DNA of 64,000 bases, taken from contig CAZZCU010000001.1 in NCBI GenBank assembly GCA_964652825.1, positions 186,001 through 250,000 on the forward strand. Reading direction: 5' to 3'. A model generated the notes under the pieces. It was not told the origin of the DNA and ran no database searches. It saw only the letters and a program-made list of their open reading frames with translations. Position 1 is the first letter of the stretch. Every line of letters begins with the position of its first letter. Below are positions 1-8,322 of this stretch, piece by piece. The stretch comes from CAZZCU01 sp964652825 (GTDB lineage Bacteria > Bdellovibrionota_B > Oligoflexia > Oligoflexales > CAZZCU01). A program made the translations under genes and the position numbers.

Positions 1-933
1 ATTTTTGAGATCCACACTGATCATGGCGCCAAAATCATGCATCTGTGTTTTCGCTAATGCGTGTTGCGGGTGTGATGCCAAGCCCGGGTAAAACACCCGT
101 TGGATGGTTTTTTGTTGCTCAAGCCAGGCCGCGATTTTTTGGGCATTGGCGCATTGACGTTCGTAGCGGATAAAATAAGTTTTTAGTCCGCGCATGAATA
201 GGTGGGCGGCGTGCGGGTCCATGCATGGACCGACATCAATCAGCGTTTTTTGAAACGTATCGATCAAATTTTTGTTGCTAATAATAGCGCCGCCCAACAC
301 ATCGCCATGACCACCGACGAATTTGGTTAAGCTATGTACAAATACGTCAATATCGAATTGGCCATGATTATGAATGCCGGCGAACGTGTTATCCAATACC
401 GAGACGACGCCGTAGCGCCGGCAAAGTCTTGTTATGTGAGTAAGATCAGCGATGCGTAAAACCGGATTCGTTGGACTCTCGAAGATCATCAGGCGTGTTG
501 GTTGTTTTTGTAGCTCGCGTTCGATACCAGCAATATCCAGAATCGATAAGACAGTACTGCTCACGCCAAATTTTTTCAGCAAACCGCCGACGATTTGTCG
601 TGTGGGCTTGTATGATTCCAAGAACATCAGCACGTGATCGCCTTGTTTGAGGAGTGAGAACAAGACGGTATTAATTGCCGCGACTCCTGAAGCAACGCAT
701 AAAGCCGCATCGCGTCCCTGCACTTGGGCAAGAGTGTCAGCAAGTTGCTGAACACTTGGATTGGCAATGCGGCCGTAGAAGAAGCCACTGCGTTGGCCAA
801 GGAATAAGTTTTCGATTTGTTTGGGATCGTCGAAAGAAAATTTGACCGTCTGATAAATTGGCTCGACCAGCGGATAATTGTCCGCCGGCAAATTAACAAG
901 AGCCGGGTGATTCACCAGCGTGGGCGATTTCAT
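1..933 (-). CDS. Trans-sulfuration family PLP enzyme (partial, C-terminus beyond window)
   Basis: This is a Cys/Met-metabolism PLP-dependent enzyme of the cystathionine gamma-synthase / cystathionine or methionine lyase family. I read it from an ATG at 933; it runs off the left edge after 311 codons, so it is not stopped in the window. Visible family marks are Y53-x-R55 (PLP phosphate of the neighbouring subunit), the SGVAAI phosphate loop at 82-87, D181 in LDNTF (pyridine nitrogen) and the Schiff-base lysine K204 in SLTKFVGGHGD. These residues are intact, so an active cytosolic enzyme is likely. The exact reaction (synthase, beta/gamma-lyase or sulfhydrylase) cannot be told from this fragment. 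It lies 26 bases downstream of the outer-membrane protein gene on the same strand and may be co-transcribed with it. Confidence 0.85.
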   Translation of the reverse strand, partial: MKSPTLVNHPALVNLPADNYPLVEPIYQTVKFSFDDPKQIENLFLGQRSGFFYGRIANPSVQQLADTLAQVQGRDAALCVASGVAAINTVLFSLLKQGDHVLMFLESYKPTRQIVGGLLKKFGVSSTVLSILDIAGIERELQKQPTRLMIFESPTNPVLRIADLTHITRLCRRYGVVSVLDNTFAGIHNHGQFDIDVFVHSLTKFVGGHGDVLGGAIISNKNLIDTFQKTLIDVGPCMDPHAAHLFMRGLKTYFIRYERQCANAQKIAAWLEQQKTIQRVFYPGLASHPQHALAKTQMHDFGAMISVDLKN

Positions 934-959
934 GTGCGTTGTCCGTCATCTAAATAAAG

Positions 960-1859
960 TTAGAAGCGAACGCCGAACCCGCCCCATATTGCAAACAAAT
1001 TATCGAAGCCGGATGGTGTTCCCAGGAGAGTAAAGTTACGCAATTCCGCTTTAAAATAAAAGCGTTTTAAAAAATGATACTTCTGGCCGATGCCAAGATT
1101 GAGCAACAGATTGGTCTGGCTTTCCGGTGCCGGGCGTCCGGCCTCGCCATATGAATCAGCGTCGCTCGGGTCGGCTCCGATGCCTGGTGGCAAGGTGCGT
1201 ACGCCGCCTTCGCTTATAGCGTCACCGCGCGGGCGATTGCCGTTATTCAAAGTGTCACGTTTTGCGTAAAAATCAGAGCTGACAATACCGCCGCCGACGA
1301 TAAAGAAAAGATCGAAGTAACTCGTCGCACTCAGCATGAACAGCTGCTTGCCGTAAACGGGCGTCCAGATATAGTTGGCGGCGGCAATGAATTTGATTTC
1401 GCGAATGGGTACAAAGGCCGGACCGTATTTTCCGCCAAGATCAGGGGCGAGATCTTCATCAGGGTTGCCTTGTGAGCCACATTCGGGTGCGATGTTGCCG
1501 CGCGGGTCCATGTAGAAGGTCTCGATGCAATTGCGCTCGCTCTTGTCACTGTTCATGCCCAAAGCGATTTCAGCGCCGATACCCCAAGTCTCGTTGGGGA
1601 AGTATTGAATGCCGCCGTGCAAAAGCATTGTATTGACATAACTTTGGTTCATGATCAAACCAAGCGAGGGCCCAGCGATTTCCAGACGGCCCTTCTTGGG
1701 ATAGATTTTATTTTTAACAACATCTTTGCTGTCGGTGACTTTCTCATAAGAGTCCGCAGCGACAGCAGCATATGCTTGGCTGGTTGCAGTAGCAAATATC
1801 GCTACGGCAATGAGCCACGTCTGAACTACAAAAATGTGATTGAGCAACACGTAGGGCAT
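960..1859 (-). CDS. Outer-membrane beta-barrel protein with signal peptide
   Basis: The protein (up to 299 residues) has a hydrophobic N-terminal signal segment ending near AYA (about residue 31), alternating hydrophobic strands and a C-terminal Arg-Phe, the typical last-strand signature of BAM-inserted barrels. It resembles the outer-membrane beta-barrel proteins known from myxobacteria and Bdellovibrio-like bacteria; the family assignment is from memory. The first ATG at 1859 abuts its own GGAAAGG Shine-Dalgarno with no spacing. A GTG at 1850 (codon 4), about 8 bases after that site, is a better start. The gene follows the phosphosugar mutase by 56 bases, and a near-perfect palindrome lies in that gap. 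The function is unknown, probably a surface or porin-like barrel. Confidence 0.7.
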   Translation of the reverse strand: MPYVLLNHIFVVQTWLIAVAIFATATSQAYAAVAADSYEKVTDSKDVVKNKIYPKKGRLEIAGPSLGLIMNQSYVNTMLLHGGIQYFPNETWGIGAEIALGMNSDKSERNCIETFYMDPRGNIAPECGSQGNPDEDLAPDLGGKYGPAFVPIREIKFIAAANYIWTPVYGKQLFMLSATSYFDLFFIVGGGIVSSDFYAKRDTLNNGNRPRGDAISEGGVRTLPPGIGADPSDADSYGEAGRPAPESQTNLLLNLGIGQKYHFLKRFYFKAELRNFTLLGTPSGFDNLFAIWGGFGVRF

Positions 1860-1890
1860 CCTTTCCCATAACGTTAGTCAGCTTGCGACA

Positions 1891-1916
1891 ACTGCTCCCA
1901 CTATAGTGGCGGCAGT
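1891..1916. promoter_or_regulatory. Palindrome between phosphosugar mutase and outer-membrane protein genes
   Basis: ACTGC at 1891-1895 mirrors GCAGT at 1912-1916, and between them CCACTATAGTGG (1898-1909) is a perfect 12-base palindrome; only the TC/CG pairs at 1896-1897 and 1910-1911 break the symmetry. It reaches the stop codon of the mutase gene. No T-run follows on either strand, so it looks more like an operator or processing hairpin than an intrinsic terminator. Confidence 0.4.
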
Positions 1917-3703
1917 CAGGCTTTTTCGGCGATCGCCACGAACGTTTGTTCGATGCGGCGAACCCGCGCGCTACAATCCGCCTTAATGGTTTCGATAGTA
2001 GCGGCGTCGGCACCCTTGGCGTTTGCATTGCGCACGGAAACGTAAAACTTGATCTTTGGCTCAGTACCGGACGGACGCGCGCTGATTTTGGTGCCATCCG
2101 ACAATATAAATTGTAACACGTTAGAGCCCGGCAGCGTGAGATCATTGACTTTTTGCAGAGCTGCGTTTTTCACAACAAATTCTTGTTTGCCGCCAAAATC
2201 TCGCAACTTTTCGACAGGAACTCCGTCTATTTGCAACGGTGGATTGGTGCGTAAACTCTGCATCATTCGCAAAATACGCTCTGCCCCCTCTTTGCCTGGC
2301 AAAGTGACCGTGTAAAGGGATTCCTGATACACCCCATGACGTTTGAACAATTGATCAAGAACCTCGGTAAGCGTCAGACCCTGACTTTTGTAATAGGCGA
2401 CCATTTCGGCGGCAATCGCGCAGCCTGAAACGGCGTCCTTATCCCGCACAAAACTATCAGCCAGGAAGCCGAAGCTTTCTTCGCCACCGCAGACGTATTT
2501 TTTGTATGGTTTGATCTTGCCGGTTTCATAGTCTTCGATGAGCTGACAAATCCACTTGAAGCCCGTGAGAGTTTCGTCGCATTGGGCGCCGTAATGCTCG
2601 GCGATATCTCGCTGTAGATCGGTGGTGACGATTGTCTTGATAACGAGCGCGTCTTTTGGCAAACGCTTGGCGGCCTTTAATCCCGATAAAAAATATTCGA
2701 CCAGAAGGCAACCGATCTGATTGCCGTTTAGGAACAGATACTTGCCTTTTTCGCGCACCACGATACCAATACGATCGCTATCGGGATCGGTGGCCAGCAC
2801 TAGGTCAGCCTGTTCTTTTTGGGCGAGTGCTACTGCGAGTGCCAATGCTTCAGGCTCTTCGGGGTTGGGATATTTTACGGTCGGAAAATCACCATTCGGG
2901 GCGGCCTGTTCCGGCACCATCAGCACATGCTTAAAGCCAAAACGCTTGAGCATTTCTGTTACCGGATAGCCACCGGTACCGTGCAGAGGTGAATAAACAA
3001 TTTTAAAATTGTCACGACCTTCGGGTCGCAACGATAGCTCCGCAACCTTTTTAAAATAGATTTCATCAAAATCGGCTCCAACTTCGATGATTTTTTTCGC
3101 AGCCATACCATCTTGATAAGGAATCGTTGGAATATCTTCGTAGGATTTTATAGCCAAATAGCGTTTGATAACCTCGGCATCATGAGGTGCCACAAGTTGT
3201 CCGCCCGTTTGCCAATAAACTTTATAACCATTGTAATTTGGTGGATTGTGACTGGCGGTGACACAAATGCCGGCGTGACATTTAAAGTGACGAACCATGA
3301 ATGATAACATCGGCGTCGGCCGCAACTCTTTGGTGAGCATGGCGGTAATACCATGCGCGGCGAAAACCTCGGCGGCGCTTTGGGCAAATTCACGTGAGAA
3401 TCGTCGCGAATCATAAGAGATGGCGATGCGTAAATCTTTATCGTGCGGAAAACTTTCTTTAACGTAAGCAGCCAACGCACAGGACGCCTTACGGACATTG
3501 TAAACATTCATGCGCGCACTGCCGGCGCCAAGAATACCGCGTAAACCACCGGTGCCAAATTCCAGATCGCGATAAAACCGCTCTTCCAATTCATGCGCGT
3601 TTTTTGTCTCGATAAGATGGGCGATTTCCTGGCGGGTATTCGCATCGAATACCGCTGCGCTTGCCCAATAACTTGCTAGCTCTTGCGTGCGTGGTGCGAG
3701 CAT
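1916..3703 (-). CDS. Phospho-sugar mutase (phosphoglucomutase/phosphomannomutase family)
   Basis: This 595-residue member of the alpha-D-phosphohexomutase superfamily moves a phosphate between C1 and C6 of a hexose. All four family signatures are present: the phosphoserine loop TASHNPP with S151, the Mg-binding DPDSD at 306-310, the sugar-binding GGEES at 406-410, and the phosphate-binding RPSGTEPK at 543-550. The length fits the larger PgcA/PGM2-like branch rather than the ~460-residue AlgC type, which favours glucose or mannose 1-/6-phosphate but does not settle it. The start ATG at 3703 is preceded by AGGAGAGA. The product would supply activated sugars for the cell-surface genes at 45-58 kb. 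Confidence 0.9.
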   Translation of the reverse strand: MLAPRTQELASYWASAAVFDANTRQEIAHLIETKNAHELEERFYRDLEFGTGGLRGILGAGSARMNVYNVRKASCALAAYVKESFPHDKDLRIAISYDSRRFSREFAQSAAEVFAAHGITAMLTKELRPTPMLSFMVRHFKCHAGICVTASHNPPNYNGYKVYWQTGGQLVAPHDAEVIKRYLAIKSYEDIPTIPYQDGMAAKKIIEVGADFDEIYFKKVAELSLRPEGRDNFKIVYSPLHGTGGYPVTEMLKRFGFKHVLMVPEQAAPNGDFPTVKYPNPEEPEALALAVALAQKEQADLVLATDPDSDRIGIVVREKGKYLFLNGNQIGCLLVEYFLSGLKAAKRLPKDALVIKTIVTTDLQRDIAEHYGAQCDETLTGFKWICQLIEDYETGKIKPYKKYVCGGEESFGFLADSFVRDKDAVSGCAIAAEMVAYYKSQGLTLTEVLDQLFKRHGVYQESLYTVTLPGKEGAERILRMMQSLRTNPPLQIDGVPVEKLRDFGGKQEFVVKNAALQKVNDLTLPGSNVLQFILSDGTKISARPSGTEPKIKFYVSVRNANAKGADAATIETIKADCSARVRRIEQTFVAIAEKA

Positions 3704-3708
3704 GCAAT

Positions 3709-3766
3709 CTCTCCTGGTCTAAAAGACTTGTGACCGGCTGTTCTGCCGTTTCTCTATCAGGAGAGG
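3709..3766 (-). promoter_or_regulatory. Leader in which the mutase Shine-Dalgarno can be paired
   Basis: In the minus-strand transcript CTCTCCTG (3766-3759) is the exact complement of CAGGAGAG (3717-3710), which contains the ribosome-binding site of the mutase gene. A small CGGC/GCCG hairpin lies between the arms. Pairing would hide the ribosome-binding site, so this may be a translational control leader in the intercistronic gap after the aldehyde dehydrogenase-like gene. Confidence 0.3.
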
Positions 3767-3786
3767 GACTTTATTCAATTCTGCGG

Positions 3787-5325
3787 TTAAGGCCAAGCTT
3801 TTAGCGGTCCGCTGCCTTGGTACTGGGAAATAATGACTTTGGGATAGCTAAGTAGGAGCGCCAGGGCAGCGTTGTTATAGCGATGCTCGCCGGATTGCCA
3901 GCGACCTGCCAGTGGCATCATGGCTTCGTACTCGACCGTTGGCATATTCAAGAGAATGTTGGGAGCCACTAACTGTCTGGTGCGAGAGGTTAAAATTTCG
4001 GCGTCGCCGATAAAGGCGGTGGCAAACGGAGCATCGGTGGTATTCATCATGGCGAAGGCATTCTCAAGAACATCGTATTCATAAATCGCCAGATCGGGAC
4101 AAAACAAGACGTTGCTTTGGTAGGCGCTATTCGGATCAAAATCCGCCATTAGATGAATGCCAGGCGTGACAAAATAACCATTGGTCCCGGTTTCGATGGC
4201 TTTGCCCCAGCGCAATGTGGTTTTGGCATCGCGATGCGCCATGGTCTGAAAACGCAGGAATTTTTCGACAGCTTTTTTGGAGTAAAGCGGACCCATGAAC
4301 GGTCCACGATCGCTGGCGTTCTTTGGTTTGTCTGTTCGTCCGACTTGCATGTTGCCGATGTAATCAACTAGAGCGGCGCAAAATTCTTCGCGTTTTGAAC
4401 TGTGCACGAATGCCCGACTGGTCGATGTGCAAAGTTGTCCGGCGCTTTTGGTCATGCCGAATGCTGCGCAGCGTACAGCCAGTGAGACATCCGCCGACGA
4501 ATGCACTAACAAAGAGTTTTTGCCGCCAGATTGTAGGATCATTTCGCGCGCTGCAAAACTGCGGGCTTCACGCCGCAAGATGTCACAATGCTCGCGTGAG
4601 CCGGTGTAAACAATCGCTTGCACCCGTTTATCAGCCAGTGTTTGTTTGAAGACCGTGAAATTTCCGAAAATAATATTCAAAGCGCCCGTGGGCAGCTTGA
4701 TTTCCTGATCGATGAAGCCAAGAAGTAGTCCAGTCAAGACGGCGTGCGAGGACGACACCAAGACCAAGGGACAGCCGGCTAACAATGTTCCGGCGAAGTA
4801 ATAGACAAAGCTTGTCAGTGGCGTCGAAAACGGCAAGAAAGCCGCCGTTACGCCGAGTGGTTGCATCGTATAGTTGCCAGGGATACTCGACAATTTGGCG
4901 GGTGCAAGTATGCCGTCGAGCACGGCCTCATGATTGTCGGTGATCCAGTCCAGATAACGAATGGAGCTGTCAAAATCCTGAGCTGCTTCCCATTGCGGTT
5001 TCCCGGCTTCGATGCACATGGCCTCAAGCGCGGTTGCCTGATAGTCAGCTAGTGCCTGGCGAAAACTTTTTAGTATCCGGATACGATCATTAAATTCCAG
5101 ATTAGCCAGCGTTTCAGAGGCTCCGGCTGCCGCATCAATCGCTTTGCCCAGTGTGGATTTCTCCAACAAAACCTCGATGATGGTTTCATTGGTGCTGGGA
5201 TTGGTGGATTCTTTAATGGGCGTGCCACGAGGCTGTGCCAACCATTGTCCGTTGATCCAATGACCGGGAAATCCCATCGGAAACTTGCAGTTTTGCAAAC
5301 ATTCAACAAAATGCTTGAAATCCAT
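3787..5325 (-). CDS. Divergent AstD-like aldehyde dehydrogenase with altered active site
   Basis: The 512 residues cover a whole ALDH fold, and the C-terminal SGEHR...A...YP region recalls succinylglutamate-semialdehyde dehydrogenase (AstD). The nucleophile C299 (GQLCTSTSR) and the NAD-loop TGS (241-243) are kept. Other normally invariant positions differ: the oxyanion Asn of WNFP is S167 (PFSTP), the cofactor Lys of VLKPSE is V190 (VLVSSS), the general-base Glu of ELGGK is Q265 (QSGGK), and the cofactor-ribose Glu of EIFGP is replaced by a hydrophobic residue (VLFCP). It may be a thioester-forming or substrate-binding relative rather than an ordinary NAD-dependent dehydrogenase. The gene lies upstream of the mutase on the same strand, 83 bases apart. 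Start ATG 5325. Fold is sure, activity uncertain. Confidence 0.75.
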   Translation of the reverse strand: MDFKHFVECLQNCKFPMGFPGHWINGQWLAQPRGTPIKESTNPSTNETIIEVLLEKSTLGKAIDAAAGASETLANLEFNDRIRILKSFRQALADYQATALEAMCIEAGKPQWEAAQDFDSSIRYLDWITDNHEAVLDGILAPAKLSSIPGNYTMQPLGVTAAFLPFSTPLTSFVYYFAGTLLAGCPLVLVSSSHAVLTGLLLGFIDQEIKLPTGALNIIFGNFTVFKQTLADKRVQAIVYTGSREHCDILRREARSFAAREMILQSGGKNSLLVHSSADVSLAVRCAAFGMTKSAGQLCTSTSRAFVHSSKREEFCAALVDYIGNMQVGRTDKPKNASDRGPFMGPLYSKKAVEKFLRFQTMAHRDAKTTLRWGKAIETGTNGYFVTPGIHLMADFDPNSAYQSNVLFCPDLAIYEYDVLENAFAMMNTTDAPFATAFIGDAEILTSRTRQLVAPNILLNMPTVEYEAMMPLAGRWQSGEHRYNNAALALLLSYPKVIISQYQGSGPLKAWP

Positions 5326-5369
5326 GGACGATTTACCTTAGCTGTAGGTAAGAAGCTCGACAAAGCTAA

Positions 5370-5398
5370 CTGACGCGCGGGCGCCTAAGTGCTACAAT
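5370..5398 (+). promoter_or_regulatory. Sigma-70-type promoter for the GYF-domain gene
   Basis: CTGACG at 5370-5375 and TACAAT at 5393-5398 are separated by 17 bases, and TGC directly before the -10 gives an extended -10 element. It points to the gene starting at 5447 and would give a leader of about 40 bases. Confidence 0.6.
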
Positions 5399-5446
5399 GA
5401 TTATACCGTAGAACTTGGGTGGAACCTATTCAATAAGGGCGTTTCC

Positions 5447-6304
5447 TTGAACGGCTGGTATGTTTTTGAAAACGGCGAAGTGCATGGGCCATATGATGGC
5501 AAGCAGTTGGTTGCGCGCAATCTAAGTGCGGATACCACGAGCGACGTTTTTGTCAGCAAACAAGGTTTTAGCCGCTGGTATCCGATCGAAAAACTGGCCG
5601 ACATGATCTCATCAACCAACAAAATGGATGAGAACACCAATGCCGAGCTACGTCAGCTCGAAGAGTTGGTTAGCCTGAAACTTAAAGCTCTCAGTGGTCT
5701 TGCCGACCAGTCTTCGCGTAAAGCCGGCAAGTCGGCAACTTCGAGTCGCTTGTCTAATAAAGTTGTGGCCAATCAGGTTGCCAGTCCGGCGCCGGCTCGT
5801 CCTAAGACCAGTTCGGGAATTGCGTTGGCGGATCAGCCGATGACGCGACCATCGGAGCCATTGGTGTCGCGATCGGCGTCTATGATAGCGGCGCTGCCAC
5901 CACAGCCGATGAATTATCGCTATTTTATTATGCGCGCTCGTCTCCGACTTGGCGCGCATAAGAATGCATTTTTACTGGGATGCTTCGTAATGCCGCTCAC
6001 CTTATGCTTGTATTGGTTGGTGTGGTATCGCGAAGCCATGCGCGAGATTGTCTGGCATTCGCATAACACTCGCGCCAATCCCACCGGCTTACCGTTGTGG
6101 TTTGTAGCGATTCCGGTGATTCATGTTTATATGACCTATTGTCTTGCTGCGATGATTCAGCGAGCCGAACATCAGAATCAATACTCCGTCACGTCGCCGG
6201 TCCTGGCGGCCTTTTTGAGTCTATTCCCGCCCTTCGCGGTCATGTATCTGCAGTCGGCTTTAAATAAGCACTGGGATTTGCATGTGCGCTCAATGAATTT
6301 GTAA
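5447..6304 (+). CDS. GYF-like domain protein with C-terminal membrane domain
   Basis: The 285-residue product starts with a GYF_2-type module (residues 2-50, with WYVFENGEVHGPYDGKQL and the later RWYPI), a fold that binds proline-rich partners. A charged, then Ala/Pro/Ser-rich linker (60-155) follows, and then three predicted membrane helices near 174-193, 216-236 and 249-270. The YWLVWYREA stretch recalls DUF4234-type membrane domains. The soluble domain is therefore probably cytoplasmic and tethered to the inner membrane. The start is TTG at 5447, set by the match to the GYF N-terminus and an AAGG 7 bases upstream; no ATG fits. A promoter lies just upstream and the gene appears monocistronic. 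The specific role is unknown. Confidence 0.75.
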   Translation: MNGWYVFENGEVHGPYDGKQLVARNLSADTTSDVFVSKQGFSRWYPIEKLADMISSTNKMDENTNAELRQLEELVSLKLKALSGLADQSSRKAGKSATSSRLSNKVVANQVASPAPARPKTSSGIALADQPMTRPSEPLVSRSASMIAALPPQPMNYRYFIMRARLRLGAHKNAFLLGCFVMPLTLCLYWLVWYREAMREIVWHSHNTRANPTGLPLWFVAIPVIHVYMTYCLAAMIQRAEHQNQYSVTSPVLAAFLSLFPPFAVMYLQSALNKHWDLHVRSMNL

Positions 6305-6320
6305 GTACGATCAAAAATGA

Positions 6321-6641
6321 TCAGCTAGCTTTCTTATGAACGATAATTTTAACTTCCGCTCCCAGTCTTTCCGCGAATTCGATCAATTTTTCAACACTGA
6401 AGCGACTTATTTTGCCGTTCAGCAACTGACTGACATGGGGCTGGCTAATGCCAAGAAGCGCAGCTAATTTTTTTTGTGTCAGTCGTGACTCTTTAGTTAG
6501 TGCTAAAACCTTAGTATAGAGCTCGCTTTTTCTCTCTAGCGCCGCAGCTTCTATACGCTCAAATCCAAGCAGCTCATAAATACTGGCTGGAGATGAGCTA
6601 CGGCGTGGACTCTTCCTGCCTTTTGACATTTTATTTTTCAT
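6321..6641 (-). CDS. XRE-family antitoxin (HigA-like)
   Basis: The 106-residue protein has a basic, Ser-rich N-terminus and an XRE helix-turn-helix at about 54-99 (LTQKKLAALLGISQPHVSQL then NGK). This layout is typical of antitoxins paired with RelE/HigB-type toxins encoded upstream. Its ATG (6641-6639) overlaps the TGA (6640-6638) of the toxin remnant, the classic ATGA coupling of a toxin-first higBA operon. The antitoxin frame is complete, whereas the toxin is not. It probably still represses its own operon through the palindrome at 6866-6885. Confidence 0.8.
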   Translation of the reverse strand: MKNKMSKGRKSPRRSSSPASIYELLGFERIEAAALERKSELYTKVLALTKESRLTQKKLAALLGISQPHVSQLLNGKISRFSVEKLIEFAERLGAEVKIIVHKKAS

Positions 6642-6852
6642 ACCATATTACCTTTTAGAAGTTTTAGACGAGCGGCAATTATGTCCATGTCTTTTCTTGA
6701 AGTCCGCGTCCGAATGATTTTGCAATAACAGGTATATCACCATTTTGAAGTTCCCAAATGGCATGTCCCATTTCTTGTCGAACATCTTCTGGAAAACCGC
6801 GTAAAATCTCTTGTGAATTGCCTAAAAATCTAACGTATTTCTTCGTTACCAC
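6638..6852 (-). pseudogene. Deleted HigB/RelE-like toxin gene
   Basis: Reading from a GTG at 6852 (GAGG 6 bases upstream) gives VVTKKYVRFLGNSQEILRGF then PEDVRQEMGHAIWELQNGDI and PVIAKSFG, which matches the N-terminal half of phage-related RelE/HigB toxins. The frame then runs out at a TAA. In another frame, from about 6710 to the TGA at 6638, a typical toxin C-terminus appears (TSRKDMDIIAARLKLLKGNM). The central beta-sheet portion, roughly 45-50 residues of a ~110-residue family, is missing and the two ends are out of frame. The simplest reading is an internal deletion with a junction near 6700-6716. The product should be inactive. Confidence 0.7.
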
Positions 6853-6865
6853 TTCAGCCTCAATC

Positions 6866-6885
6866 TTATTCCAAAATTGGAATAA
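6866..6885. promoter_or_regulatory. Operator palindrome upstream of the toxin-antitoxin remnant
   Basis: TTATTCCA and TGGAATAA form perfect 8-base arms around a 4-base centre. The palindrome sits within about 35 bases upstream of the toxin start. On the minus strand a possible promoter (TTGATT, 16 bases, TAAGAT) spans it, as expected for an autorepressed toxin-antitoxin operon. From 6886 to 6973 I see nothing further. Confidence 0.5.
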
Positions 6886-6973
6886 ATCAAGTGAATATCG
6901 TAAAAACTCATCTCAAAACAAACTATGTCGCCGAAGTTACAGGTCGTTAACTGACATGTAGATAAAAACAGAA

Positions 6974-8320
6974 TTATTTGCCGACGCAAAAGCTGCTGAA
7001 AATTTCGCCGAGGATCTCGTCGTTTTCAACAACGCCGACGATGCTGGCGAGGGCGCGAGTGGCGGACTGCAGTTCAAAGGCGAGGCATTCGTCAAAGATA
7101 TTATTCGCTGCCGCCGCGAAAAAGTTATCGATATAAGTTTGTGCTTCTGTCAAAGCATGCGCTTGGCGAGCCGAGGTCACGAACGCATCTTCACGTAAGT
7201 TGTTGGTCCAGTTGTCGACGGCCACGGCCAACGTATGGCGCAGTTGATCGACGCCGGTGTTGTTTTTGCAAGAGATCTGCAGCCACGATGATGCCCACGC
7301 GAGCTGTCCCAGATCGGATTTCGTCAGCACTCGCAAGATGTTGGCTTGCGGCAGTGTTGCTAGCTGGGTCTCGATCTCCTGACGTTCGCGCTCTGATGTA
7401 TCCGCAGCGATCAATACCACCACTAGTTCCGCCTCTGATGCCAGACGTAATGACGCAGCGATGCCCAATTGTTCAACTGCCGAATTCGTCTTGCGAATAC
7501 CTGCCGTATCAAACAAACGAATTAACTTGCCTTCGACGATGCAGCCTTCCTCCAGATAATCTCGGGTTGTTCCCGGTTCATCCGTAACGATGGCGCGGTC
7601 CTGGCCGAGCAGCATATTCATCAGGGTTGATTTGCCGGCATTTGGCAGGCCGACCAGCGCTACACGTAAACCGTGTGCCGCGACGCGACCATTGCGATAG
7701 CTGGCGAGAAGTCTTTGGATTCCTGTTTTCACGCTCTCGACGCGCGCCACGACATCCTGACGGCCAACATTCACATCACCTTCGTCGGGGAAATCAATGC
7801 TCGCCTCAAGATAAGCCATTGCTCCAAGCAAATCTTTGCGTAATTGTTCAATATCCGCCTTTAGTCGTCCGCTCACCAATTGCCGCGCCGCGACCCACTG
7901 CTGATGTGACTGGGCATGAATAAGATCGTTAATGCCTTCGGCCGCGGTGAGATCGATTTTGCCATTGAGATGGGCGCGCATCGTGAATTCGCCAGGATTG
8001 GCATCGCGACAGCCGAGTTTGCGCAACGCCGTCATCAAGCGTTGCAAAATAAAAGGTCCGCCGTGACAAAAAATCTCAACGCTGTCTTCGCCCGTAAACG
8101 AGTGTGGCCCGGTAAAGAAAGCAGCAGTCACGTCGTCGATGACTTCATTGTTAGTGGAGTCAGTGAGAGTGACATGATGGAGATAGCGTGGCTTTGGCAT
8201 AAAGCCTGTCGGAAGCAGAGTCTTAACCATGGACTGGCTGCCATCGCCACTGATACGTATCATGGCAATGGCACCGATACCCGGAGCCGAAGCAATCGCT
8301 GCAATGGGCTTCCGATTCAT
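6974..8320 (-). CDS. mnmE: tRNA uridine-5-carboxymethylaminomethyl GTPase MnmE
   Basis: MnmE acts with MnmG to build the cmnm5 modification at U34 of tRNAs. The 448-residue protein has the N-terminal THF-binding domain (1-118), a helical domain, and an inserted G domain with P-loop GLPNAGKS (224-231), GTTRDYLEE (250-258), DTAGIR (271-276) and TKSD (333-336). The C-terminus is CVGK, the conserved folate/catalytic Cys motif. It follows jag with a 2-base gap at the end of the rpmH-rnpA-yidD-yidC-jag cluster, a conserved bacterial arrangement. MnmG is not in the window. Confidence 0.97.
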   Translation of the reverse strand: MNRKPIAAIASAPGIGAIAMIRISGDGSQSMVKTLLPTGFMPKPRYLHHVTLTDSTNNEVIDDVTAAFFTGPHSFTGEDSVEIFCHGGPFILQRLMTALRKLGCRDANPGEFTMRAHLNGKIDLTAAEGINDLIHAQSHQQWVAARQLVSGRLKADIEQLRKDLLGAMAYLEASIDFPDEGDVNVGRQDVVARVESVKTGIQRLLASYRNGRVAAHGLRVALVGLPNAGKSTLMNMLLGQDRAIVTDEPGTTRDYLEEGCIVEGKLIRLFDTAGIRKTNSAVEQLGIAASLRLASEAELVVVLIAADTSERERQEIETQLATLPQANILRVLTKSDLGQLAWASSWLQISCKNNTGVDQLRHTLAVAVDNWTNNLREDAFVTSARQAHALTEAQTYIDNFFAAAANNIFDECLAFELQSATRALASIVGVVENDEILGEIFSSFCVGK

Positions 8321-8322
8321 GG

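Noticed and set aside
7141..7587. Open frame opposite mnmE (and similar long antisense frames in mutS, smc, rng)
   Set aside because: Translation lacks any recognisable domain and follows the codon pattern of the confident gene on the other strand.
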